Assembly (NCBI GenBank): GCA_964415065.1
Contig: CAYPYX010000002.1
Location: forward strand, 1-64,000
DNA length: 64,000 nt
Source of the DNA: VMCP01 sp964415065
GTDB lineage: Bacteria; Bacteroidota; Bacteroidia; NS11-12g; UBA955
Direction of reading: 5' to 3'
A program made the translations under genes and the position numbers. The first letter of the stretch is position 1, and every line of letters starts with the position of its first letter. The notes below the pieces were generated by a model, which saw only the letters and a list, made by a program, of their open reading frames with translations, ran no database searches and was not told where the DNA came from. Shown here piece by piece: positions 26,309 through 35,133 of the stretch.

Positions 26309-26686
26309 ATGGTTAGACGATTACTTTTGTTATTCACCCTATTTGTTTGTTTTGCCACTTCCAACGCGAAGCAAATAATGCCTTTATTGGAGGATGAAAA
26401 CCCCGTGCATTCAGGCGGGCCTTCGTTTAACATTACACCCAACCCAGTTAGTGGTTCCTATTTTTATGTGAATCTGGATTTTCTAGAATCGGATTTCCCT
26501 GATGCCGCCATCATTATTTCTGATGTGTTAGGTAAAGTAGCATATGTGCATCCGTTGAAAAAATCAGACTACATGGAGAAACAAGTACGTATCAACGTTA
26601 TGGATGCCAATTTAGATAAAGGCGTTTATTTTCTCCAAGTTAAAAGCGGTGAACATACACGTACACTAAAGTTGGCTATACGCTAA
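26309..26686 (+). CDS. Small secreted protein consisting mainly of a T9SS-like sorting domain
   Basis: A 125-residue protein. It has a signal peptide (MVRRLLLLFTLFVCFATSNA) and a short linker. The remaining 85 residues resemble a T9SS type A sorting domain: ITPNPVSGSYFYVNL, then AAIIISDVLGKVAYV, then LDKGVYFLQVKSG and a basic end. There is almost no cargo, so it may be a remnant of a larger secreted protein or a small surface protein. The ATG follows a TATCTTTG box. A longer frame starting at 26093 overlaps the lipoprotein gene and the terminator and is not real. Confidence 0.82.
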   Translation: MVRRLLLLFTLFVCFATSNAKQIMPLLEDENPVHSGGPSFNITPNPVSGSYFYVNLDFLESDFPDAAIIISDVLGKVAYVHPLKKSDYMEKQVRINVMDANLDKGVYFLQVKSGEHTRTLKLAIR

Positions 26687-26825
26687 CAAATTTCGTTTTT
26701 TTCAATCCCCTTTTAAAACTTCTGAACCTGCTGCAGTTTCGCTGTTTTACTTCAGTTTAATACGAGAAGTTTGTTCATCTTAGCCCGATAATTACCGTTA
26801 TTATAGGCAATATTCACAGCAAAAA

Positions 26826-27275
26826 ATGATTCGAAAGGCAGAAAACAATCGAGATTTCCAAGATATTCATCGATTAATATTGGAGTTAGCTGAATATGAA
26901 AAGGCACCAAATGAGGTAATTACCAATCCCGAAATTCTACAAGAACATTGCAGTGGAAGTAAACCCTTGGCTTTTGCGTGGGTACTGGAAAATTCAGAAA
27001 ATAGAGTAGTGGGAGCAGCAATTGGCTATATCCGGTATTCAACTTGGAAGGGTCCCGTATTTTATTTGGAGGATTTAATTGTTGAAGAATCATTTCGCAA
27101 AATGGGATTTGGCAAACAACTATTAGATGCTGTAATTGAATTTGCAAAAGATCAAAAATTCAAACGAATCGTTTGGCAAGTTTTAGATTGGAACACCCCA
27201 GCAATAGAATTTTATAAAAAATACTCGGTTTCTTTTGATGATTCATGGATCAATGTTACCTTGGATTTGGAATGA
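26826..27275 (+). CDS. GNAT-family N-acetyltransferase (SSAT-like)
   Basis: A 149-residue acetyltransferase. The fold shows the usual order: MIRKAENNRDFQDIHRLILELA, the LEDLIVEESFRKMGFGKQLL segment (in parts) with the acetyl-CoA pyrophosphate loop, and the closing WNTPAIEFYKKYS. The sequence is closest to the diamine (spermidine/spermine) N-acetyltransferase branch, but the substrate is not certain. Its stop overlaps the ATG of the rhomboid-like gene (ATGA), so the two are translationally coupled. Confidence 0.87.
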   Translation: MIRKAENNRDFQDIHRLILELAEYEKAPNEVITNPEILQEHCSGSKPLAFAWVLENSENRVVGAAIGYIRYSTWKGPVFYLEDLIVEESFRKMGFGKQLLDAVIEFAKDQKFKRIVWQVLDWNTPAIEFYKKYSVSFDDSWINVTLDLE

Positions 27276-27961
27276 AGATCTCAACAATTCGCCTTCTTGC
27301 ACCAATTATTTTATTGATAGCACTGTTTGCCATACAATACCTTGGGTTAGTTGCTGAATATGGATGGTGTACTTGTTTTTACGGATCAGGTAATTTACCA
27401 CAAAAAGTCTCAGTACTATTGGGTACTCATGGCCGCGAATGGTCTTTTATGTATACTTCATTTACAGGATCTTGGATTCATGGAAATTGGGAACATTTAA
27501 TGGGAAATGTATTTTCAATTGGGGGACTTAGCCTGTTGTTTATACTCTTTATTAGAGACGGGTGGTTTCAGTTTTTTTTACTGCAATGGCTTATTTCTGG
27601 AATTATTTTGTTTTTCCTAGCACCAATCGGCAGTATACATATTGGCGCTTCCACGTGGTCATATTCATTTGCTGGATTTCTGTCGACCTTAGCATTTTTG
27701 CATCCCAATAGAAAAGTACTATCATTGTTCTTTATCATATGTTTATGGTACGGTAGCATGTGGTGGGGTATTTTTCCTATTGATCCCAGAATCTCTTACC
27801 AGGGACATATTAGTGGTCTTACAACGGGTGTTTTAATTGCTCTTTTGGGACGTGATTTCTGGTTGAATCGAATGTTTATTTCCCCAGAATTACCTGTAAT
27901 TGATTCGGAAAATGAAGATCCAACGGTTCCGGTTAAGAATCCTTACGATGAATTTCAATAA
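27272..27961 (+). CDS. Rhomboid-like intramembrane serine protease
   Basis: A 229-residue membrane protein with about six helices. Rhomboid landmarks: HxxxN at His75-Asn79 in helix 2 (WEHLMGN), a catalytic-Ser-like Gly125-Ala-Ser127-Thr, and a helix-6 His179 followed by Gly (QGHISGLTTG). In typical rhomboids the Ser motif is GxSG. Here the last Gly is Thr, so activity is plausible but not assured. The ATG at 27272 overlaps the GNAT stop. A start at 27245 would overlap it by 31 bp and add a poor N-terminus. The C-terminal 25 residues are acidic and cytoplasmic. Confidence 0.75.
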   Translation: MKISTIRLLAPIILLIALFAIQYLGLVAEYGWCTCFYGSGNLPQKVSVLLGTHGREWSFMYTSFTGSWIHGNWEHLMGNVFSIGGLSLLFILFIRDGWFQFFLLQWLISGIILFFLAPIGSIHIGASTWSYSFAGFLSTLAFLHPNRKVLSLFFIICLWYGSMWWGIFPIDPRISYQGHISGLTTGVLIALLGRDFWLNRMFISPELPVIDSENEDPTVPVKNPYDEFQ

Positions 27962-28019
27962 AAACTTTAGTTCTTGTAGGCAATTACAGATTTTAATGGT
28001 TTCGTAATTATGGGTCCGT

Positions 28020-28328
28020 TGTATTAGAACTGTAATTAATGATCCGAAATTATTGATCTTAGTGTTAGAACTGTAATAAATGATCCGTAATAATATTGAT
28101 CCTTGTATTAGAACTGGAATAAATGATCCGAAATTATTGATCTTAGTGTTAGAACTGTAACTATCGATCCGTAATTACTGTTCCTAGTATTAGAACTGTA
28201 ATTANNNNNNNNNNNNNNNNNNNNNNNNNNNNNNNNNNNNNNNNNNNNNNNNNNNNNNNNNNNNNNNNNNNNNNNNNNNNNNNNNNNNNNNNNNNNNNNN
28301 NNNNGTATTAGAACTGTAATTATTGAGC
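28020..28328. repeat. Tandem repeat array, 41-43 bp period, holding an assembly gap
   Basis: The word TTAGAACTG recurs with its T-A junction at 28025, 28066, 28109, 28150, 28191 and, after the gap, 28309. Spacing in the readable part is 41, 43, 41 and 41 bp. Each unit continues with an AT-rich stretch and GATCCG, and most have a second GATC. Copies 1 and 3 are nearly identical, as are 2 and 4 in part, so the higher-order period may be about 84 bp. The last copy runs into the stop and final codons of the MFS gene. There are no unique spacers, so it is not a CRISPR array. Confidence 0.9.
28205..28304. other. Scaffold gap (100 N) inside the repeat array
   Basis: Exactly 100 N with repeat copies on both sides. 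The array probably caused the assembly break and its true copy number is unknown. Confidence 0.95.
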
Positions 28329-29555
28329 CGTCAGGGGTTTGTTTTTAAACAATATGCCAAATGCAATCGCCACAATCAACGAGTATCCTGCAAAACTTAA
28401 CCAGATAGATTGCCAATCCATTGAACCTTGGGCATCCTGAAAATAATGTTCAATTACAAATCCGCTTACAACACTGCCTAAGATTGCTCCTACACCATTA
28501 ACCATCATGGTAAATACCCCTTGAGCACTGGAACGAATACCTTTAGACGTATTTTGTTCGACAAATAGAGACCCTGAAATATTAAAAAAGTCGAATGCCA
28601 TTCCATAAATAATACACGACAAAACGATCATCCATAAACCATCGCCAGGGTTACCAAATGCAAATAAACCAAATCGCAATACCCATGCAATCATGCTAAT
28701 CAACATAACTTGTTTTATGCCGAATCGTTTCATGAAAAATGGAATGGCCAAAATGAATAGGGTTTCCGAAATTTGAGAGATACTCATAATCATGGCTGGG
28801 TATTTCACCACCAATGAATGTGCGTAATTGGGGTTTTTATCGAATACATGAAGAAATACATCACCATAGGCATTGGTTAATTGCAAAGCAGCCCCAAGTA
28901 ACATGGAGAATATAAAGAAAATGCTGAATTGGTAATCTTTGAATAACTTAAATGCATCCAAACCTAAGTTGTTCATCCAACCTTTTTCAGTTTTTATTTT
29001 ACCTGCTGGTGGACAATCGGGTAGGGTAAAAGAAAATATCCCCAAGAGGATTGAAACAGCACTTCCAATAAAAAATTGATTTGCAGAGGCTTCATTATGG
29101 GTTAAACTAACGGTCCATAATGCTGCGATAAATCCTACAGTTCCCCAAACTCGAATTTTCGGAAATGTTTTTACTATATCGTACTCTTCCTGAGATAGGA
29201 TATGATAACAAACTGTAGCAGACATCGAAATGGTGGGCATGTAAAAGAACATAGTGACTAAAATTCTCCAAAACATATCCGCTGGAGTTTGAGCGAATGG
29301 AATAAAGTACAATCCAATACCACCCAATAAATGAAGTATGCCGTATAGTTTCTGTGCGGATAAATATCTATCGGCAATGATACCCATAATAGCAGGCATA
29401 ACTAGAGCACCGATTCCCATCGTAGAAAAAATAACCCCAAAATCTTGGGGACCCCATTTTTTTGTTTCAAACCAGAAAGTTCCAATGGTAATGAGCCATG
29501 ATCCCCAGATAAAGAATTGGAGGAAACTCAATAAAGTCAGTCGAAATCGGATCAT
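28320..29555 (-). CDS. MFS nucleoside:proton symporter (NupG-like)
   Basis: A 411-residue membrane protein with about 12 helices. The first helix FRLTLLSFLQFFIWGSWLIT and the following FGVIFSTMGIGALVMPAIMGIIADRY are like the NupG nucleoside permease branch of the major facilitator superfamily. A conserved SLFVEQNTSKGIRSSAQGVF segment is near helix 10. It probably imports nucleosides with protons, though sugar transport cannot be excluded. Its last two codons and stop lie in the final copy of the tandem array. The start ATG at 29555 follows an AT-rich leader without a clear TAnnTTTG box. Confidence 0.82.
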   Translation of the reverse strand: MIRFRLTLLSFLQFFIWGSWLITIGTFWFETKKWGPQDFGVIFSTMGIGALVMPAIMGIIADRYLSAQKLYGILHLLGGIGLYFIPFAQTPADMFWRILVTMFFYMPTISMSATVCYHILSQEEYDIVKTFPKIRVWGTVGFIAALWTVSLTHNEASANQFFIGSAVSILLGIFSFTLPDCPPAGKIKTEKGWMNNLGLDAFKLFKDYQFSIFFIFSMLLGAALQLTNAYGDVFLHVFDKNPNYAHSLVVKYPAMIMSISQISETLFILAIPFFMKRFGIKQVMLISMIAWVLRFGLFAFGNPGDGLWMIVLSCIIYGMAFDFFNISGSLFVEQNTSKGIRSSAQGVFTMMVNGVGAILGSVVSGFVIEHYFQDAQGSMDWQSIWLSFAGYSLIVAIAFGILFKNKPLTAQ

Positions 29556-29638
29556 TCTCTATTAATATTAATTATATGCGAATTTAAAAGTGGCGCAATA
29601 TAATGCCAATTGTGCAATTGGGCGCGAAAATGATCATG

Positions 29639-30223
29639 TTAGTTTAATGCCAACGCATTTTCAACACCGTCAATTAGCGCATGAATTATTTTAATGTGAA
29701 TTTCTTGTGCTCGATCGGCGTATTCAGAATGAGGTGCACGTATTTCTAAGTCACATAAATCCTTGATTTTGCCTCCATCTTTGCCCGTAAGACAAATGGT
29801 GGTCATACCCAATTCCCGAGCTGTGTTTAACGCATTAATTACGTTAGTACTATTACCGCTGGTGGATATGCCAAGTAATATATCGCCTGATTTTCCATGA
29901 GCTTCAACGAAGCGACTGAAAATAAAGTCAAAACCATAATCATTTCCTACGCAAGACATATGGCTAGCATCGCTAATGGCTATTGCAGGAAGTGCTTTTC
30001 TATTGTTTCGGTATCTACCTGTTAGTTCTTCTGCAAAATGCATAGCGTCGCAATGACTTCCGCCATTTCCACAAGAAATAACCTTACCGCCTTGTTTAAA
30101 AGCATTTGCCAAAAGTTGAATGGCTTGGTCAATTTTGACAAAATTTTCCTCGTTATTCAAGAATACTTCAAGCGTATTTTGTGCTTGAATGAAGTGTGAT
30201 TTAGCCGAAAAAGGGGTGCTCAT
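29639..30223 (-). CDS. gmhA: Phosphoheptose isomerase (SIS domain)
   Basis: A 194-residue SIS-domain isomerase that turns sedoheptulose 7-phosphate into D-glycero-D-manno-heptose 7-phosphate for LPS heptose. Motifs: GNGGSHCDAMHFAEEL (about 52-67), LLGISTSGNSTNVINAL (sugar-phosphate loop, about 115), and RAQEIHIKIIHALID at the end with conserved Glu and His. It lies 6 bp after the DsbD-like gene on the same strand, so they are cotranscribed. The other heptose genes are not in the window. Confidence 0.92.
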   Translation of the reverse strand: MSTPFSAKSHFIQAQNTLEVFLNNEENFVKIDQAIQLLANAFKQGGKVISCGNGGSHCDAMHFAEELTGRYRNNRKALPAIAISDASHMSCVGNDYGFDFIFSRFVEAHGKSGDILLGISTSGNSTNVINALNTARELGMTTICLTGKDGGKIKDLCDLEIRAPHSEYADRAQEIHIKIIHALIDGVENALALN

Positions 30224-30229
30224 GTTAGA

Positions 30230-32344
30230 TTATTTTTTGTAGTTGGTTTTACCTTCCTCCAAGAATTTTACAAAAGGTTCAACTTGGAATTGGAAATAAT
30301 CAGCTCCGTATGCTGGCTGTAACAATTGTTCGTTACCATCTATAAGACAATACAAGGGTTGAGTTGTTTTACCGTAATAAACTTCTTGCAACTCAGCATT
30401 TTTATCACCTAACGTAGTAATTAATTTTTGAGTTCGTTGACTCTTAAATTGTTCGCTTGCTGGAAGTTTGATTTTTTTATCATCCACGTATAATGAAACC
30501 ACAATGTAGTCTTCTTTCAACATTTTTAATACTTTTGGATCCGACCAAACTTTTTCTTCCATTTTGCGACAATTCACGCAACCGTGTCCGGTGAAATCGA
30601 TGAACAAGGGTTTGCCTTGTTCGCGTGCACATGCTAATGCTTCATCGTAATCGAAATAGGAAGCAATTCCATGCGGTGTATGCAATTGGTCTGAATATTT
30701 GGGCGTTCTACATATTCCAGCTTCTGATTCAGCGGAGCGATCCAATCGAAAATCTTGAGTACTCATTGGAGGTAAATAACCAGCAAGTGCTTTCAAAGGT
30801 GCTCCAAACATTCCAGGAATCATGTAAACCACAAAAGCAAAAACGGCAATAACAGAGCCCAAGCGTAATATTCCAATTTTAGGGTTAGGTGTATCGTGGT
30901 CAAATTGAATTTTACCCAATAAATACATCCCCAAAAGAGAAAATAAAACGATCCAAATGGCTAAATAAACTTCACGGTCTAAAATTCCCCAATGGTAGGT
31001 TTGGTCTGGAATGCTTAAGAATTTCAATGCAAAGGCTAATTCCACAAATCCCAAAACGATTTTAACACTGTTCAACCATCCGCCACTTTTGGGCATGCTG
31101 TTTAACCAGCCTGGGAATAATGCTAGTAATCCGAATGGTAGTGCGAATGCCAAGGAGAAACCAAACATTCCGATTACTGGACGCATGGCACCGCCATGTA
31201 CGGCTTCTACTAATACGGTTCCTACGATCGGGCCAGTACAACTGAATGAAACCAAGGCAATGGTCATTGCCATGAAAATGGCCCCTGTCATTCCTCCTTT
31301 ATCCGCCTGTTTATCTACTTTATTGACTAGCCATGAAGGCAAGGTGATTTCAAATGCTCCAAAGAAACTGGCTGCGAAAACTACAAATATTACGGTAAAG
31401 AAGATGTTAGGAATCCAATGAGTGCTGAGCCAATTCGCCGCATTCGCACCGAAGGCAAACGCTACAATAGTGCCCAAAATGGTATACAATCCAATCAATG
31501 AAATAGCAAATGTAAAAGAGTCTCTCAGCGCGGCAGAACGAGATTTGTTTCTAATAAAGAACGAAACAGTCATCGGAATCATTGGGAAAACACAAGGAGT
31601 TAACAAGGCAGTTAATCCACTTAGAAAGGCCAAAATGAACAGAGTCATCATGCCTTCTTCTTTTTCTTCGGCTTTTTGTCCCTGAAATTGTTTGATTTCC
31701 TTAATTCCGCCTTCGCGTTTATATTCTGGTGTGTAATCACCGCTCATAGCAGGACTTCCAGCTGTTTGTGTGGATGTTACCGTATCTGAATTTTCAGTTG
31801 TTTCAGTTGGAACAGCAGTAGGTTCTACAACAACAGGAGCCGCAATAGCTTCCCCCGAAACAGATAAAGCTGGGAATTGAAGCGGTTGGTCCTTGATATT
31901 TTCACAACCTGATTCATTACAAATTTGACCGTTGAAAATAACTTTAATGGCCGAAATATTTTTTAGAACCTTTATTTTTTGACGAAATTCTCCTTTTTTA
32001 TCGAATTCGCCTGTAGAGCAATTCCAGATTTCGGTTTCCTTTACCATGTGATCTCCAATTCCATAGAATTTACCAACTAGTGCGTATTCATTGGATGGAG
32101 TGAAATCTAAGGTTGCACGAATGGGCCCATCGTATTCAGGACAATCGCTTTTTTCAGAGTAAACATGAAACCCGGGTGCAATGTCAAATTTTATCACAAG
32201 TTCAATAACATCGCCTGTCTTAACTCCCACAGTCTTGCTGTAGGAAGTGGTGAATTTGGGTTTTGGGAATCCCGCAGCTTGTGCCGTATTAGATATCCAC
32301 GCAAATAGCGTTAGAAGAATAGGAATAAAAACTCTGAAACTCAT
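30230..32344 (-). CDS. DsbD-like thiol:disulfide interchange protein
   Basis: A 704-residue membrane protein that carries electrons from cytoplasmic thioredoxin to the periplasm. It has a signal peptide, an N-terminal beta domain (about 30-180), a Thr/Val-rich linker, an eight-helix core with the two redox Cys (TPCVFPMIPMTVSFF near 255 and SCTGPIVGTVLVEA near 370), and a C-terminal thioredoxin domain with CVNC (about 590, in TGHGCVNCRKMEE). All four key core and Trx cysteines are present. The N-domain also has Cys in CNESGCEN. The real start is the ATG at 32344, 6 nt after TAATTTTG. A TTG at 32353 is not used. It probably feeds TlpA-like proteins such as the one at 10.7 kb. Confidence 0.93.
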   Translation of the reverse strand: MSFRVFIPILLTLFAWISNTAQAAGFPKPKFTTSYSKTVGVKTGDVIELVIKFDIAPGFHVYSEKSDCPEYDGPIRATLDFTPSNEYALVGKFYGIGDHMVKETEIWNCSTGEFDKKGEFRQKIKVLKNISAIKVIFNGQICNESGCENIKDQPLQFPALSVSGEAIAAPVVVEPTAVPTETTENSDTVTSTQTAGSPAMSGDYTPEYKREGGIKEIKQFQGQKAEEKEEGMMTLFILAFLSGLTALLTPCVFPMIPMTVSFFIRNKSRSAALRDSFTFAISLIGLYTILGTIVAFAFGANAANWLSTHWIPNIFFTVIFVVFAASFFGAFEITLPSWLVNKVDKQADKGGMTGAIFMAMTIALVSFSCTGPIVGTVLVEAVHGGAMRPVIGMFGFSLAFALPFGLLALFPGWLNSMPKSGGWLNSVKIVLGFVELAFALKFLSIPDQTYHWGILDREVYLAIWIVLFSLLGMYLLGKIQFDHDTPNPKIGILRLGSVIAVFAFVVYMIPGMFGAPLKALAGYLPPMSTQDFRLDRSAESEAGICRTPKYSDQLHTPHGIASYFDYDEALACAREQGKPLFIDFTGHGCVNCRKMEEKVWSDPKVLKMLKEDYIVVSLYVDDKKIKLPASEQFKSQRTQKLITTLGDKNAELQEVYYGKTTQPLYCLIDGNEQLLQPAYGADYFQFQVEPFVKFLEEGKTNYKK
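31851..31860 (-). repeat. TTTCGGGGGA motif, site 5
   Basis: Inside the DsbD-like gene in the sense direction, coding V-S-G-E in the linker. The flank reads AG. Confidence 0.85.
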
Positions 32345-32350
32345 AAAATA

Positions 32351-32358
32351 CAAAATTA
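32351..32358 (-). promoter_or_regulatory. TAATTTTG -7 box for the DsbD-like gene
   Basis: Reads TAATTTTG on the - strand, ending 6 nt before the ATG at 32344. It predicts a leaderless mRNA for the dsbD-gmhA unit. Confidence 0.55.
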
Positions 32359-32438
32359 CGGGTTATTCCCTATGTGTGAAAAACAATTTCGATAAATATA
32401 TTTAGGAATCAGTTAGGTTTGAGACTTATATCACATTC

Positions 32439-33773
32439 ATGAAATTTAGGTTACAAGCGTTCATTTTGTTTTTAGGGTTTTGGTTTTCGGGGGATGCTTA
32501 TTCTCAGGAGTCTAAATCTATGACTACCAAGCAATACATTGATTCGTTCAAAGAAATTGCTATGGATGAAATGAGGGCATACGGGGTTCCAGCAAGTATT
32601 ACACTTGGACAAGGAATTTTAGAAAGTGCATCGGGAAATTCAAAACTTTCTAAGGAATGCAATAATCATTTTGGCATAAAGTGTCGAAAAAATTGGAATG
32701 GCGCCTTTTGCTTAGCTGATGATGACGCCAAAGATGAATGTTTTAGAGGATACGAAAACGCTCGACAAAGTTACAGAGACCACTCTTTATTCCTCAAAGA
32801 AAGCGCTCGTTATGCATCATTATTCGAATTGGAACCCACCGATTATGTTGGTTGGGCTAACGGATTACGCGAAGCCGGATATGCAACTAATCCCGCATAC
32901 GGAAGCATATTGTCGAAATTGATTGTTAAGTATAGACTTACCCTATACGATAGCATGGTGATTTTAGGGTCGGATTTCTTTGAAGAAGGAAATTCGCGCC
33001 GAATGGAGGTAAACGGTTTGCCAGCAGTTGCGGCCAATCAAGGTGCAAGTGTGCAATCTATCGCAAAGGAAAATCAATTGGCAGAATGGCAAGTAGTTAA
33101 GTTCAATGATTTGGATAAGGAGCATGTAATCAATCCAGGCGAAATCTTGTACTTGCGTCCCAAAAGAAAAACAGCCCCAGAACAAGTGCACATCATCAAA
33201 AGAGGTGAATCTTTGCATGACGTTTCTCAATTGTATGCCGTCAAATTGAAATCATTGCAAAAATTGAATCGCTTAGAACCAGGACAAGAACCTCAAATAG
33301 GAGAGGAAATTTATTTGCAAGAAAAACGACCTGCACCTCCAAAGGTAATTACTGGAAACGTACCTATGTCGACAGCAACTTCGGTGATGAAACAATCGAA
33401 AGGCAAACCGCAGTTGGATGAAAATACGCACGAAGTTCAAGCGGGAGAAACCATCGAGAGTATTGCAGCATTGTACAAAACTTCTGTATTGAATTTAGTG
33501 CGTTGGAATGACTTAGAGTATGCACAAGTTCAACCTGGGCAATTATTAATATTATCGCCAGGGTTAAAAGCGTCTATTGCAGTTAGAAGTGTAGCAGAGT
33601 CCAATACAGAATTGAAGAAAACGCCGTCCATACCCGAGTTTCATTTTGTAAAACCGGGAGAAACGTTGTTTGCTATTAGCCGATTGTACAATATGCAAGT
33701 AGACGATTTGAAGAAAATCAATTCGTTAAATAACAATGCAATACGCGCCGGTCAGAAGTTAAAATTGAAGTAA
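32439..33773 (+). CDS. Glucosaminidase-domain protein with LysM repeats
   Basis: A 444-residue secreted peptidoglycan hydrolase. It has a signal peptide (MKFRLQAFILFLGFWFSGDAYS). The glucosaminidase (GH73/FlgJ-like) domain at about 30-180 has YGVPASITLGQGILESASG with the catalytic Glu, then NNHFGIKC and the DYVGWANGLREAGYATNP segment. Three or four LysM motifs follow (about 195-245, 250-300, 325-375, 395-444), for example HIIKRGESLHDVSQLY and HFVKPGETLFAISRLYNM, which bind glycan. It should act on the murein sacculus during growth. The TTTCGGGGGA motif lies in its signal-peptide codons. The last 15 bp overlap the convergent aspartate kinase gene. Confidence 0.93.
   Translation: MKFRLQAFILFLGFWFSGDAYSQESKSMTTKQYIDSFKEIAMDEMRAYGVPASITLGQGILESASGNSKLSKECNNHFGIKCRKNWNGAFCLADDDAKDECFRGYENARQSYRDHSLFLKESARYASLFELEPTDYVGWANGLREAGYATNPAYGSILSKLIVKYRLTLYDSMVILGSDFFEEGNSRRMEVNGLPAVAANQGASVQSIAKENQLAEWQVVKFNDLDKEHVINPGEILYLRPKRKTAPEQVHIIKRGESLHDVSQLYAVKLKSLQKLNRLEPGQEPQIGEEIYLQEKRPAPPKVITGNVPMSTATSVMKQSKGKPQLDENTHEVQAGETIESIAALYKTSVLNLVRWNDLEYAQVQPGQLLILSPGLKASIAVRSVAESNTELKKTPSIPEFHFVKPGETLFAISRLYNMQVDDLKKINSLNNNAIRAGQKLKLK
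32485..32494 (+). repeat. TTTCGGGGGA motif, site 6
   Basis: In the signal-peptide codons of the glucosaminidase/LysM gene, sense direction, coding F-S-G-D. The flank reads TG. Confidence 0.85.
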
Positions 33774-35018
33774 ATAGTGTTTTGCGGAACCGCTATTTTG
33801 TTCTAAAATAATCTGTCCTTCAATACCTAAAGTCGTAGAGTTTTCGGGCTGATAAATACTCAATAACTGCAGGTTTTCTGTAGCTTTGGCATTGAAACCC
33901 AAGGAATCCAATTCTGCCATTAAGGGTACAAATTTATTTTCTTTGTTATCAAAAACGCAACGGAAGTGAATGGCTGAATTCTGCATAATGTTTACTCGAA
34001 CTTTATGATTGGAAAGTGCTGCAAAAATGCGCTGCAAACTTTCTTCGGCGATAAAGTTGAAATCTCGAGTTGAAATTTCAAGTAGTATTTGATTTTGTTT
34101 TAGAATTCGACAGGGGATTTGAATGGGTGTACCATTCTCAGAAACCTTGGTGCCATTTTCATCAGGGTGGATGAACGATTTAACAAATAACGGAATACCC
34201 GCATGTTTTAAGGGCTGAATGGTTTTCGGGTGAATTACAGAAGCACCATAATAGGCCAATTCAATGGCGTCGTTGTAAGTCAATTCGGAAATAAGTTGGC
34301 TGTCTGGGAATTTCTTGGGATCGGCGTTCATCACACCGGCAACGTCCTTCCAAATCGTTACACTTTCCGCTTGTAATAATTTTCCAAATATGGCAGCAGT
34401 ATAATCGGATCCTTCACGACCCAAAGTGGTTGTTTCACCTTTGAAACCTTTACCCATAAAACCTTGGGTGATGATAAGATTCCGAGTGGAAAGTGGTTTT
34501 AGGCGATTTTGAACCACACGATTGGTTTCATCCCATTGCACATTTGCGTCGCGATAACGTGAATCGGTTAATATAAAATTACGAGCATCTAACCATTGAT
34601 TACGCGTATTTTGACTGAGAAGATATGCACTCACAATTCGGGTAGAAATCAACTCGCCGTACGTTACAATTTGGTCATAAAGAAAGTCGTAATCGTCTTG
34701 TAGGTTTTCATTGTCTACCAAGCATTCCAATTCTAAAAATAGGTTTTCAACTTCGTTTAACCAGATTTCACCATTTTCAGGGAATAATTCAGCGGTAATA
34801 TTTTGATGATAATTTCGGATTTCTTCGATGTACTCCTTAAGTTCTTTTTTTCCATGAAAACAGGCATCTACCACTTTTTCTAAAGCATTTGTTGTTTTGC
34901 CCATAGCACTGATTACAACCAATACTTCACCGTCTCCGTAATGAGAGATAATGTGAGCTACATTTTTAACGCCGTTTGCATCTTTTACCGAAGCACCACC
35001 AAATTTAAATATTTTCAT
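33759..35018 (-). CDS. lysC: Aspartate kinase
   Basis: A 419-residue kinase that makes aspartyl-4-phosphate, the first step to Lys, Met, Thr and diaminopimelate. Motifs: KFGGASVKDANGV at the start (nucleotide/aspartate-binding KFGG), VVISAMGKTTN, TLGREGSDYTAAIFG (about 215-230), WKDVAGVMNADPK and YGASVIHPKTIQPL. The last 120 residues are a reduced ACT-type regulatory region (ILLEISTRDFNFIAEES, and a second repeat). No homoserine dehydrogenase domain is fused. The symbol could equally be thrA-like by local naming. The 3' end overlaps the LysM gene by 15 bp. Confidence 0.93.
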   Translation of the reverse strand: MKIFKFGGASVKDANGVKNVAHIISHYGDGEVLVVISAMGKTTNALEKVVDACFHGKKELKEYIEEIRNYHQNITAELFPENGEIWLNEVENLFLELECLVDNENLQDDYDFLYDQIVTYGELISTRIVSAYLLSQNTRNQWLDARNFILTDSRYRDANVQWDETNRVVQNRLKPLSTRNLIITQGFMGKGFKGETTTLGREGSDYTAAIFGKLLQAESVTIWKDVAGVMNADPKKFPDSQLISELTYNDAIELAYYGASVIHPKTIQPLKHAGIPLFVKSFIHPDENGTKVSENGTPIQIPCRILKQNQILLEISTRDFNFIAEESLQRIFAALSNHKVRVNIMQNSAIHFRCVFDNKENKFVPLMAELDSLGFNAKATENLQLLSIYQPENSTTLGIEGQIILEQNSGSAKHYLLQF

Positions 35019-35133
35019 GAATCGTTTTACTAAATATATGGATGAATTCAGTGGATTTCTTGTCAGTAATTACTATAAATCCACCAAATTTTAGTTGATT
35101 TGCAAAATAAATACTTAAATCCCTAAAAACCCT

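Noticed and set aside
26093..26686. 197-codon + strand frame
   Set aside because: It reads the small lipoprotein gene out of frame and crosses a perfect terminator. Only its 3' part, from the ATG at 26309, is a gene.
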